Program-made: the position numbers and the translations under genes
Part shown: in pieces, positions 1 to 6,879 of the stretch
Layout: every line of letters begins with the position of its first letter
Position numbering within the stretch: position 1 is the first letter of the stretch
NCBI GenBank assembly: GCA_029934165.1
Contig: JAOZMU010000078.1
Span: 1-9,982 of the forward strand
DNA from: Bacteroidales bacterium
GTDB lineage: Bacteria; Bacteroidota; Bacteroidia; Bacteroidales; JAOZMU01
Reading direction: 5' to 3'
Length of the DNA: 9,982 nucleotides
Notes under the pieces: generated by a model
What the model was told of the DNA's origin: nothing
Seen by the model: the letters and a program-made list of their open reading frames with translations, nothing else
The model's database searches: none

Positions 1-39
1 CAAATATTGAACCAAACAGAAAATTTATTAACCAACAAT

Positions 40-54
40 GTTCTACCATAGAAC
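40..54. promoter_or_regulatory. Perfect inverted repeat in the tnaA leader
   Basis: GTTCTA-cca-TAGAAC is a perfect 6+3+6 dyad ending 24 bases before the tnaA start codon. It could be a repressor or activator site, or a small hairpin in the 5' leader. No recognisable tnaC-type leader peptide is visible in the 78 bases available, and I see no clear Bacteroidota -33/-7 promoter (TTTG and TAnnTTTG) there, so the promoter may lie outside the window. Function is inferred from symmetry and position only. Confidence 0.4.
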
Positions 55-78
55 CTAAACAATTAACTATTTATTATT

Positions 79-1455
79 ATGAATTTACCATTTGCAGAGT
101 CATACAAAATGAAGATGGTCGAAACCATCCGTAAAAGTACTAAACAAGAACGCCAAGAGTGGATTGAGACGGCAAATTATAACCTCTTTAATTTACGGAG
201 CAGCCAAGTTTTTATTGATTTATTGACCGACAGCGGAACAGGCGCAATGAGCGATGTTCAATGGTCGGAAATGATGCTTGGAGACGAGAGCTATGCTGGC
301 GCATCGTCGTACTACAAGATGAAAGATGCTATCAAAGAGTTTTTTGGGTTCGACTATTTTTTGCCAACGCACCAAGGAAGGGCGGCAGAGAATGTTTTGT
401 TTTCGGTTTTGGTGAAAGAAAACGACATTGTTCCAGGCAACACGCATTTTGATACAACCAAAGGTCATATTGAGTTTCGCAAGGCAAAAGCTGTCGATTG
501 TACTATTGATGAGGCATTTAACAGTGCGTTGGAGCATCCGTTCAAGGGTAACATAGATATTACCAAACTTGAAAAAGTGCTGAACGAAAATCCTGTGGAA
601 AGAATCCCGATGATTATTGTAACGGTTACTTGCAACTCGTCTGGAGGACAGCCTGTTTCGTTAGAAAATATGCGTCAAGTGCGTGCCGTAGCCGATAAAT
701 ATGGCGTTCCTGTTATTTACGATTCTGCCAGATTTGCCGAAAATGCGTATTTTATAAAACTTCGCGAAAAAGGATACGCAGAAAAGTCGATACGAGAGAT
801 TGTTAGCGACATGTACGCCCTTGCAGATGCCATGACAATGAGCAGCAAGAAAGATGCAATTGTTAATATTGGCGGTTTCATTGCGTTTCGCGACAAAGAG
901 CTTCAAGAAAAAGCAAGCGTATATAATATTATGTTCGAGGGATATTTGACGTACGGCGGAATGTCTGGGCGAGATATGAACGCACTTGCTCAAGGTTTGC
1001 GCGAAGTTGTTGAGTTTGACTACCTTGAAACACGTATTAAGCAGGTTGCATATCTTGGTAATAAACTAAAAGAGTACGGGATTCCTGTTTTAGAACCTTT
1101 TGGTGGACACGCGGTTTTCATTGACGCGAAGAAATTTCTTCCGCAATTGCCTGTCGAACATTATGTTGCACAAACCCTTGCCATCGAATTATACATCGAG
1201 GCTGGCGTGCGTGGTGTCGAGATTGGCACTTTGCTTGCCGACCGCGACCCAGAAACTCGCCAGAATCGTTATCCAGAATTAGAGCTTGTTCGTTTGGCAA
1301 TTCCGCGTCGTGTTTATACCAATAATCACATGGATTATATTGCGGCTGGGCTGAAAAACGTCTTCAACCGTCGCCACGAGATAACCAACGGATTGAAAAT
1401 TGTTCGCGAAGCACCAATTCTACGGCACTTTACTGTCGATTTGGAACGTGTTTAG
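79..1455 (+). CDS. tnaA: Tryptophanase (tryptophan indole-lyase)
   Basis: This PLP-dependent beta-eliminating lyase converts L-tryptophan and water to indole, pyruvate and ammonium in the cytoplasm. The 458-residue length fits the tryptophanase/tyrosine phenol-lyase family, and the protein is complete. Family residues are in place: THQGR at 97-101, Y72, N186, D215 and R218 around the cofactor, and the Schiff-base lysine K258 in TMSSKKD. Cation-site residues E70 and N263 are also present. Tryptophanase and tyrosine phenol-lyase differ at a few positions, and all point to tryptophanase: D125 (threonine in phenol-lyase), I382 in VEIG where phenol-lyase has its substrate-binding arginine in MERG, and H450 in LRHFT where phenol-lyase has phenylalanine. 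The ATG at 79 is preceded by 'tttattatt' with no Shine-Dalgarno, normal for Bacteroidota. It appears monocistronic, closed by the hairpin at 1476-1511. No tryptophan permease is next to it within the window. Confidence 0.95.
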   Translation: MNLPFAESYKMKMVETIRKSTKQERQEWIETANYNLFNLRSSQVFIDLLTDSGTGAMSDVQWSEMMLGDESYAGASSYYKMKDAIKEFFGFDYFLPTHQGRAAENVLFSVLVKENDIVPGNTHFDTTKGHIEFRKAKAVDCTIDEAFNSALEHPFKGNIDITKLEKVLNENPVERIPMIIVTVTCNSSGGQPVSLENMRQVRAVADKYGVPVIYDSARFAENAYFIKLREKGYAEKSIREIVSDMYALADAMTMSSKKDAIVNIGGFIAFRDKELQEKASVYNIMFEGYLTYGGMSGRDMNALAQGLREVVEFDYLETRIKQVAYLGNKLKEYGIPVLEPFGGHAVFIDAKKFLPQLPVEHYVAQTLAIELYIEAGVRGVEIGTLLADRDPETRQNRYPELELVRLAIPRRVYTNNHMDYIAAGLKNVFNRRHEITNGLKIVREAPILRHFTVDLERV

Positions 1456-1734
1456 GCAGCCCGAAAATATTATTACAAAATGGCAAGTCGCACGTGTGGC
1501 TTGCTATTTTGATATTATCAATAGCACGAATTTTGTTATTCGGAACTAATTGACTTTTTAAATAATACTTTCAGAACTGTCAATACACAATGAAAAACTC
1601 CCAACAGTGCCGAGATAATTACTTGAACGAAAGATTGATGGGGGGTTTGTCCACGAGAAGACAAAATAATGTTTAATTTTATCTTTTCCATAAAATTTTT
1701 TCATTTTACCAAACTAAACCTAAAACGAAACAAT
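1456..1734. other. Intergenic region between tnaA and the DUF6485 gene
   Basis: Apart from the tnaA terminator hairpin, this 279-base stretch holds no gene I can support. A 28-codon open frame at 1590-1676 has no recognisable product. A 6-base inverted pair (attgac at 1549-1554, gtcaat at 1579-1584) is too widely spaced to mean much. A partial match to the Bacteroidota -7 element (GAATTTTG at 1528-1535) follows a TTTG at 1508-1511, but the 16-base gap is shorter than the usual 19-21. The promoter of the next gene must lie in this region if the hairpin is a real terminator. Confidence 0.5.
1476..1511 (+). terminator. Long hairpin after tnaA, probable terminator
   Basis: Bases 1476-1491 pair with 1496-1511 in an uninterrupted 16-base-pair stem with three G-U wobbles, closed by the loop ACGT. 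It starts 20 bases after the tnaA stop codon. The A-run on the left arm pairs with the T-run on the right arm (TATTTT), as in many intrinsic terminators, although the T-run is short and interrupted. It probably ends the tnaA transcript and might work in both directions. Confidence 0.7.
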
Positions 1735-1932
1735 ATGAAAATGTGTAATATCAAAAAAAATATGGATAAATGCAATTGTACTTATGAGCCATGCCCTCGA
1801 AAAGGAATATGCTGCGATTGTATTGAGTATCACCGCAAGAAAAACCAATTGCCGGCATGTTATTTCTCGGAAGAAGAAGAGAAAACTTATGACCGCTCGT
1901 TTAAGCATTTCATCGAAATACATAAGAAATAA
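1735..1932 (+). CDS. Small cysteine-rich DUF6485-type protein
   Basis: This 65-residue protein has eight cysteines. Seven fall in a pattern resembling the DUF6485 family: C13-x-C15-x4-C20-x5-C26-C27-x-C29-x3-H33, then C42 in LPACYF. Such spacing suggests binding of zinc or another metal, but the biochemical role of the family is unknown to me and no function should be assigned. The acidic run EEEE and the lysine-rich tail follow the cysteine block. I chose the ATG at 1735 because its 'aaacaatATG' context matches that of purD. The frame stays open upstream to 1669, but the added residues are hydrophobic, read from AT-rich leader, and have no family resemblance. ATGs at 1741 and 1762 are alternatives; the last gives a start (MDKCNC) close to the first motif cysteine. 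It lies 95 bases upstream of purD on the same strand, with a weak hairpin between them, so co-transcription is possible but unproven. Confidence 0.8.
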   Translation: MKMCNIKKNMDKCNCTYEPCPRKGICCDCIEYHRKKNQLPACYFSEEEEKTYDRSFKHFIEIHKK

Positions 1933-1940
1933 GGCATAAC

Positions 1941-1961
1941 AAGCTCTCTTTGCGAGGGTTT
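1941..1961 (+). terminator. Weak hairpin between the DUF6485 gene and purD
   Basis: AAGCTCTC pairs with GAGGGTTT around the 5-base loop TTTGC, giving 8 base pairs with two G-U wobbles. It lies 8 bases after the DUF6485 stop. The T-run is only four bases and mostly part of the stem, so it may be a leaky terminator or attenuator, or a 3'-end stabiliser, rather than a full stop. The word gcataacaa also occurs on both sides of this region (1934-1942 and 1976-1984). Confidence 0.4.
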
Positions 1962-2005
1962 TGGGAGTATTTACAGCATAACAAAAAAGAATAATCAACC
2001 TGCAC

Positions 2006-2019
2006 GTTTGTGCACAAAC
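2006..2019. promoter_or_regulatory. Perfect 14-base palindrome before purD
   Basis: GTTTGTGCACAAAC is a perfect gapless palindrome whose right edge lies 8 bases before the purD ATG. As DNA it could be an operator for a dimeric regulator. As RNA it could form a 5-base-pair stem with a UGCA loop next to the ribosome landing site. It does not match the E. coli PurR box in detail. A GTG inside it (2010) is in frame with purD but is not a credible start. Confidence 0.4.
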
Positions 2020-2027
2020 AAAACAAT

Positions 2028-3281
2028 ATGAGAATATTAGTAGTCGGAGCTGGCGCACGCGAACACGCACTTGTTTGGAAGATTTCGCAAAGTCAAAGAG
2101 TAACAAAAATTTATTGCGCACCCGGAAACGCAGGTACAATGCGTATTGCCGAAAATGTGGCGATACAAGCCGATAACATCGAGCAGTTGTGCGAGTTTGC
2201 TGAAATTGAAAAAATAGATTTAACGGTTGTCGGACCAGAAGTCCCACTGGTAAATGGCATTGCCGATTTGTTTGAACAACATGACTTGAAGATATTTGCG
2301 CCAAATAAGAACGCTGCACAACTTGAAGGTAGCAAGGTTTTTGCAAAAGAATTTATGAAACGTCATGAAATTCCGACAGCACAATATGAGACTTTTACCA
2401 AACATGATGAGGCTGTGGCTGCGCTCGAAAGTTTTGCGTTTCCGCTAGTTATCAAGGCAGACGGATTGGCGGCTGGAAAAGGCGTGCTGATTTGCAAAGA
2501 TAAACCCGAAGCTCTGGCTGCCATAAAAATAATTATGGAAGACAGAAAATTTGGAGATGCAGGCACAGAAATAGTTATCGAAGAGTTTTTGCGAGGTATC
2601 GAAACGTCGTTGCTATGTTTTGTGTCGGAGAACGATATTATCCCGATGGAAAGCGCACGCGACTATAAGCCTGTGGGAGATGGCGATATAGGTCTCAACA
2701 CAGGCGGAATGGGAAGCTTCTCGCCGAACCCTATATTCACTCCAGAATTGGAACTGCAAATAAAAACGGAGATACTAGACAATGTTACAAAAGGTTTTAT
2801 CAAAGATAAAATAGAGTTTCGCGGAGTTTTATTCATCGGGTTGATGATTACCGAAGCTGGAGCAAAGGTTTTGGAGTTCAATGTCAGGTTTGGCGACCCA
2901 GAAACCGAAGTTATCTTGCCACGACTCGAAAGTGATTTGGTTACAATCTTTGAAAAAACGATAGACGGCACACTTCATTCGAGCGATTTGTTTTGGTCGC
3001 AGAAGCAAGCCGTAACTGTTATTGCTGCATCGGGAGGTTATCCTAGCGAATATAAAAAGGGATTGACAATAGACGGATTGACAAACTTGGACGACGATGT
3101 TTTGTGTTTCCATGCGGGAACAAAAATTGTTGACGGCAGAATTGTTACGACAGGAGGCAGAGTTTTGGCAATGACAATGATGGCAGACTCTATCGAAAAT
3201 GCTCGCGAAAAAGCATATAATAATTTAGATAAAGTATCTTTCGATGGAATGTTTTTTAGGAAAGACATTGCTAAACGGTAA
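2028..3281 (+). CDS. purD: Phosphoribosylamine-glycine ligase (GAR synthetase)
   Basis: PurD joins glycine to 5-phosphoribosylamine using ATP, the second step of de novo purine synthesis, in the cytoplasm. The 417-residue protein is full length for a monofunctional enzyme. Domains in order: the N-terminal nucleotide-fold domain with GAGAREHA at 7-14 and VVGPEVPL at 67-74; the ATP-grasp domain with VIKADGLAAGKG at 141-152, EEFLRGIE at 185-192 and NTGGMGSFSP at 224-233; the metal-binding strand LEFNVRFGDPE at 282-292, with E283 and N285 as likely magnesium ligands; and the C-terminal domain with AASGGYP at 333-339 and FHAGTK at 361-366. The start is ATG 2028, giving the family-typical MRILVVGAG; an in-frame GTG at 2010 lies within a palindrome and adds no family sequence. 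One oddity is that the usual GxGGREH loop reads GAGAREH, with Ala10 for glycine. No other pur gene is adjacent, so it is isolated from a purine operon here. Confidence 0.96.
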   Translation: MRILVVGAGAREHALVWKISQSQRVTKIYCAPGNAGTMRIAENVAIQADNIEQLCEFAEIEKIDLTVVGPEVPLVNGIADLFEQHDLKIFAPNKNAAQLEGSKVFAKEFMKRHEIPTAQYETFTKHDEAVAALESFAFPLVIKADGLAAGKGVLICKDKPEALAAIKIIMEDRKFGDAGTEIVIEEFLRGIETSLLCFVSENDIIPMESARDYKPVGDGDIGLNTGGMGSFSPNPIFTPELELQIKTEILDNVTKGFIKDKIEFRGVLFIGLMITEAGAKVLEFNVRFGDPETEVILPRLESDLVTIFEKTIDGTLHSSDLFWSQKQAVTVIAASGGYPSEYKKGLTIDGLTNLDDDVLCFHAGTKIVDGRIVTTGGRVLAMTMMADSIENAREKAYNNLDKVSFDGMFFRKDIAKR

Positions 3282-3337
3282 ATCAAAATATTTTTGTTTA
3301 GTTTTAATTTATTATTCTTTACTTTTAATGTATTAAT

Positions 3338-3484
3338 ACTCATAAACAACTTGCCGTTACTTGTAAACAAATAATTATTACTCATAAGCAATTTTGGTTT
3401 TTATATAAACAAAACATAATTTAGCACAAACATTTTATTTTTATATACAAACAAAACATTTTAGACTATAAACAAAAACAATTT
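3338..3484. repeat. Degenerate tandem array, seven units of exactly 21 bases
   Basis: A core close to TAAACAA recurs with its cytosine at 3347, 3368, 3389, 3410, 3431, 3452 and 3473, which is exactly every 21 bases with no slippage. The cores read TAAACAA, TAAACAA, TAAGCAA, TAAACAA, CAAACAT, CAAACAA and TAAACAA. The bases before the core are partly shared too: ACTCA in units 1 and 3, ACTTG in unit 2, ACTA in unit 7. The second half of each unit is a loosely kept T-rich stretch. The array lies wholly between the purD stop and its terminator, so it would be transcribed as the purD 3' UTR. An eighth, poorer unit runs into the terminator stem. It could be a decayed minisatellite, or a helically phased protein-binding or curved region (21 bases is two turns of B-DNA). 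Confidence 0.7.
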
Positions 3485-3495
3485 ATATATAAAAT

Positions 3496-3526
3496 AAAAC
3501 CGTTGGTTATTCAACGGTTTTTTTTT
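3496..3526 (+). terminator. Strong intrinsic terminator after purD
   Basis: AAAACCGTTG pairs perfectly with CAACGGTTTT around a 6-base loop (GTTATT), and nine consecutive T residues run from 3518 to 3526. This is a classic Rho-independent terminator on the plus strand. It lies 215 bases after the purD stop, so the transcript would include the whole 21-base repeat array. Confidence 0.93.
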
Positions 3527-3670
3527 ATCATAAAACATAAAATAAAATTTAATACCTTTTTATGACAAATATAAATTAAGTTTCCGTAATATTGTTACAT
3601 AAATAATTATTGATATATCAAATATAGTATTTATTCATTCAAATTATTTTAATTTAATTTTTAATTTATT

Positions 3671-6600
3671 ATGAAAAACAACAAAATTTCAACATTAAAA
3701 AAATGGTTATTTGTATTAACATTTCTTAGCAGTGTCTTTATCATTACTTTATTATTAAGTAATAATTTTGACACAAAATTATCCGATAATAATAGAAAAG
3801 ATTACGAGGAGTTTTTATTATCTCAATCTAAATTTATGTCTTTTGATTATGGAGATGATACAATACAAAAAGAGAAACCCCAAGCTCCAAACGAGGCAGC
3901 TTTACATGAGTTTTTTGCTACAATTGACCCAAGCAAAAAATATGTGCCACGTGAACGATTAGGTAAGGCGTATCGACAATTGAAGAATATGCCACAAGCA
4001 AATCGGGAATTGACATGGACAGAGCATAATTCTGATATGGGTGGTCGTACTCGTTGCGTTGTTTTCGACCCAAACGATACGGAAAATAAAAAAATTTGGG
4101 CAGGTAGTGCTACTGGTGGGTTGTGGTTTAATAATGACATTACCGATTCAAATACAGAATGGACACCGGTAAATGATTTATTACCAAATTTATCAATTAG
4201 TTCTATTGTTTTTGATGTTAATAATTCTCAAACAATTTATGTTGGAACTGGCGAGGCAGAGACTTCTGTGATAACCTACCGTGCCTCAACAGGTCGCGGA
4301 ATTGGTATCTACAAATCGACAAATGGTGGCTCATCTTTCGAGCTTCTTCCATCGACAGAAGAATTTGCTTATGTATCAGATGTATTTGTTCGCAACGAAA
4401 GCGGAACTTCTATTATTTATGCAGGAGTTGTTTCGGGAATTTATGAAGGACAAACTCATTTATCAAATCCATCGGAAGGGTTATATCGCTCTTCAGACAA
4501 TGGTTTATCGTGGACACAGGTTTTGCCAAACATAGAAAGCGATTCTCGAATTTATTCACCTGCCGATATTGAATCATCAGCCGATGGTTCTCGTTTGTTT
4601 GTCGGAACGATGCGAAATACTGACATGAATGGTGGTGGAATAATTCTATATTCGGATAATGGAATTGATTGGACAATTTATAACGATTATAAGACAGAAA
4701 TTGAAAACGAACCAGAATATAATATTCCTGGACGAGTGAAATTAGCACGCGCCGAATCTGATGCTAATACCGTATATGCAGTATTCGAAGCCGCTTTGGA
4801 AAACTCAACAACTGGGTTCATTTATTCGCTTGGTCGTTTCATTATTCGTACAGACAATAAAGGCGAAGATTGGAGCGAAGTGCAGCAACCTGTTTTGCAA
4901 CCGGGCGAACCAATAGGCAGATGGGCAACTTTGGCGTGGCATGCGCTGACACTAGCAATTGACCCGAATGATAAAGAAACCATTTTCATTGGTGGGCTAG
5001 ATTTATGGAAAACATCAAACGGTGGAACAAGCTGGGCGCAAATCTCATCTTGGTGGACATGGAACGAGCCGCCTGGTTCATTTTATCCGCCGTATGTACA
5101 TGCAGACCAACATTGTATAAGGTATCGACCGGGCATGTCTGATGAAATCATTTTTGCAACAGATGGAGGCGTTTTCTATTCTTCGTCTGCTAATCTTGCG
5201 CAACCAGAATTTGAGGAGCGAAATCATCATTATAATACTTTACAATATTATACTTGTGCAATTTCTCCGATAGCACAAGCCGATTATTTCCTTGCAGGTG
5301 CGCAAGATAATGGAACAATTCGCTATAATGGCAATCCAGTATCGACAGATAATATTTTTTCTTATGGCGATGGAGCTTATTGTTTCATTGATGAAGACCA
5401 ACCAGAATTACAGATTACTTCGCATTATTATGGTAATTTATATTTTTCAAATAATAACGGTCAATCAGTCATAAGTACATTTGAGGCAACAGGTGGCACA
5501 TTTGTAAATCCGGCAGCTTATGATTATAAATTAAATCTTATCTATATGAATGCCGTAAGTTTCAGTGGCGATTATGCAAATAAAATCACACGCACAAAAA
5601 ACTTTCCTAATAATACTTCGGAAGACATCTTGACTCTATCAACAGCATCTTCTGTTCCTTTTTCATGTATTACATATTCTGAGTATTCTCCTGAAAATAC
5701 ATCTACTATTTTCCTCGGAACACAGTCTGGGCGCGTATTTAAAGTAACAAATGCCGAATCGTCTCCAAATACAATGGAAGTAGGCTCGGTAGAATTTCCA
5801 TTAGGAAATATCTCATCTATTGCATTAGGAGCATCGGAAGATGAGATTTTAGTAACATTTTCAAATTATGGAGTATCATCTATCTGGTTTACAACAGATG
5901 GCGGAACTACTTGGGCAGAGAAAGAAACCAATTTGCCAGATATGCCAATTCGCTGGGCGTTATTCAATCCGCAGAATTATAATAACATAATGCTTGCAAC
6001 CGAATTGGGAATTTGGACGACAGAAAACATAACATCTGATGATGCAACATGGTCGCCATCGTCGGCAAACATACCAAATGTGCGGATAGACATGCTTCGG
6101 TTGCGGAAAGTGGACAATGCCGTATTAGCAGCAACACACGGACGAGGGCTATTCACAACCAATTTCTTTTCTTCTGGTATTGATGCAGGAATTTTCGCAG
6201 TCGAACATCCGCCGGAATCATTTAATTTGGTATCAAGCAGCGAAGAATTAACTGTAAACATAGCCAATTTTGGTAGCCAAACTATTGCAACAGGACAAGT
6301 TGGGTATAAAATAAATGAAAACGAACCAATAAAAGAGGATTTCGCACATTCATTATCGGCAGGTGGAAATTATTTACATTCTTTCCTAACGCCATTAGAC
6401 TTCTCTAATTCTGGTTTTCATAATCTCAAAACATGGACAGAAGTAACCGAAGATGTAAATTTTTCTAACGATACATTGTCTTTAACATACATTATTGGAT
6501 CGTTAGGAATCGAGGAGGTTGTGGTGAATAACCTGAACATATCTCCAAATCCAGCCACGGGTGGTTATGTAAACATAAAATATAATGCTACACCAAACAC

Positions 6601-6778
6601 AAAGGTAACGTTACGTATTTTCGATACTAATGGTAAAATTGTTTATGTTTCGGAAACAAATTCGCCAAAAGATTATTCAAAAACTATTAATGTTAGTAGC
6701 TTGAAGAAATCTGCTACTTATATTCTTCGGATTGATAATGCAGGCAGAAATGTAAGCAAAAAGTTTATTGTTTTATAA
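3671..6778 (+). CDS. Secreted Asp-box/beta-propeller protein with T9SS type A sorting domain
   Basis: This 1035-residue protein appears to be exported across both membranes by the type IX system. Residues 1-33 are a signal sequence: lysines near the start, then a hydrophobic core about 12-30; the cleavage site is unclear and an uncleaved anchor cannot be excluded. Residues 34-112 form a linker including YVPRERLGKAYRQL. Residues about 113-830 hold BNR/Asp-box (sortilin/VPS10-like) repeats, seen at 216-223 (STNGGSSF), 274-281 (SSDNGLSW), 328-334 (SDNGIDW), 394-401 (TDNKGEDW), 448-455 (TSNGGTSW) and 741-748 (TTDGGTTW). Strand motifs such as TIYVGTGE, IFIGGLDLWK and IIFATDGGVFYSS fit one or two beta-propellers. 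Residues about 837-942 resemble an Ig-like/CARDB module. Residues about 953-1035 are the sorting domain (LNISPNPATGG, RIFDTNGKIV, YILRIDNAGRNVSKKFIVL), normally removed on export. No catalytic site is evident, so glycosidase, adhesin or binding roles are all open. The start is preceded by 'aatttattATG', much like tnaA. Confidence 0.9.
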   Translation: MKNNKISTLKKWLFVLTFLSSVFIITLLLSNNFDTKLSDNNRKDYEEFLLSQSKFMSFDYGDDTIQKEKPQAPNEAALHEFFATIDPSKKYVPRERLGKAYRQLKNMPQANRELTWTEHNSDMGGRTRCVVFDPNDTENKKIWAGSATGGLWFNNDITDSNTEWTPVNDLLPNLSISSIVFDVNNSQTIYVGTGEAETSVITYRASTGRGIGIYKSTNGGSSFELLPSTEEFAYVSDVFVRNESGTSIIYAGVVSGIYEGQTHLSNPSEGLYRSSDNGLSWTQVLPNIESDSRIYSPADIESSADGSRLFVGTMRNTDMNGGGIILYSDNGIDWTIYNDYKTEIENEPEYNIPGRVKLARAESDANTVYAVFEAALENSTTGFIYSLGRFIIRTDNKGEDWSEVQQPVLQPGEPIGRWATLAWHALTLAIDPNDKETIFIGGLDLWKTSNGGTSWAQISSWWTWNEPPGSFYPPYVHADQHCIRYRPGMSDEIIFATDGGVFYSSSANLAQPEFEERNHHYNTLQYYTCAISPIAQADYFLAGAQDNGTIRYNGNPVSTDNIFSYGDGAYCFIDEDQPELQITSHYYGNLYFSNNNGQSVISTFEATGGTFVNPAAYDYKLNLIYMNAVSFSGDYANKITRTKNFPNNTSEDILTLSTASSVPFSCITYSEYSPENTSTIFLGTQSGRVFKVTNAESSPNTMEVGSVEFPLGNISSIALGASEDEILVTFSNYGVSSIWFTTDGGTTWAEKETNLPDMPIRWALFNPQNYNNIMLATELGIWTTENITSDDATWSPSSANIPNVRIDMLRLRKVDNAVLAATHGRGLFTTNFFSSGIDAGIFAVEHPPESFNLVSSSEELTVNIANFGSQTIATGQVGYKINENEPIKEDFAHSLSAGGNYLHSFLTPLDFSNSGFHNLKTWTEVTEDVNFSNDTLSLTYIIGSLGIEEVVVNNLNISPNPATGGYVNIKYNATPNTKVTLRIFDTNGKIVYVSETNSPKDYSKTINVSSLKKSATYILRIDNAGRNVSKKFIVL

Positions 6779-6797
6779 AAACATAAAATTAAGACCT

Positions 6798-6840
6798 AAA
6801 AAAACTGCCTCAAAAGTCGTTAAACTTGCGAGGCAGTTTT
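6798..6840. terminator. Bidirectional terminator between convergent genes
   Basis: AAAACTGCCTC at 6801-6811 pairs perfectly with GAGGCAGTTTT at 6830-6840 (11 base pairs). An inner AAGT/ACTT pair (6814-6817 with 6824-6827) can extend the fold. Read rightward it ends in four T residues after the T9SS gene. Read leftward it ends in seven U residues (the A-run at 6798-6804) after korB. It therefore probably serves both convergent transcripts, more strongly for the kor operon. Confidence 0.9.
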
Positions 6841-6879
6841 GAAATATTTCACCGGATAATGAAACAAAATTATAGTTGT

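Larger units (their letters stand above)
3282..3670. other. AT-rich intergenic region between purD and the T9SS gene
   Basis: This 389-base gap carries no gene. It contains, in order, a plain AT-rich start, the 21-base-period array (3338-3484), an intrinsic terminator (3496-3526), and 144 bases of very AT-rich leader before the T9SS protein. The leader includes a perfect 12-base palindrome TTGATATATCAA at 3610-3621, about 50 bases before the start codon. In such AT-rich sequence that may be chance or part of a promoter. I found no clear TTTG/TAnnTTTG promoter pair. Confidence 0.6.

Noticed and set aside
79..1455. Tyrosine phenol-lyase instead of tryptophanase
   Set aside because: The substrate-determining arginine is replaced by I382, and D125 and H450 match tryptophanase.
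1508..1535. Possible promoter TTTG ... GAATTTTG for the DUF6485 gene
   Set aside because: The 16-base spacing is shorter than the usual 19-21, the -7 element has a mismatch, and the TTTG lies in the terminator stem.
1590..1676. 28-codon open frame with an ATG between tnaA and the DUF6485 gene
   Set aside because: Too short, no recognisable motif, no ribosome-site support and no family resemblance.
1669..1734. Upstream in-frame extension of the DUF6485 gene
   Set aside because: The added residues come from AT-rich leader and give a hydrophobic, lysine-rich stretch unlike the family. ATG 1735 has the same aaacaat context as purD.
1720..2346. 208-residue minus-strand open frame over the DUF6485 gene and the start of purD
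   Set aside because: It is antisense to two genes with clear family motifs. Its translation shows no domain and looks like a codon shadow.
3338..3505. CRISPR array in the purD downstream region
   Set aside because: Units are only 21 bases, strongly degenerate and without distinct spacers. No cas genes are present.
3610..3621. Perfect 12-base palindrome TTGATATATCAA before the T9SS gene
   Set aside because: It is real as a sequence, but in a region this rich in A and T such palindromes are expected by chance. No promoter could be placed beside it.
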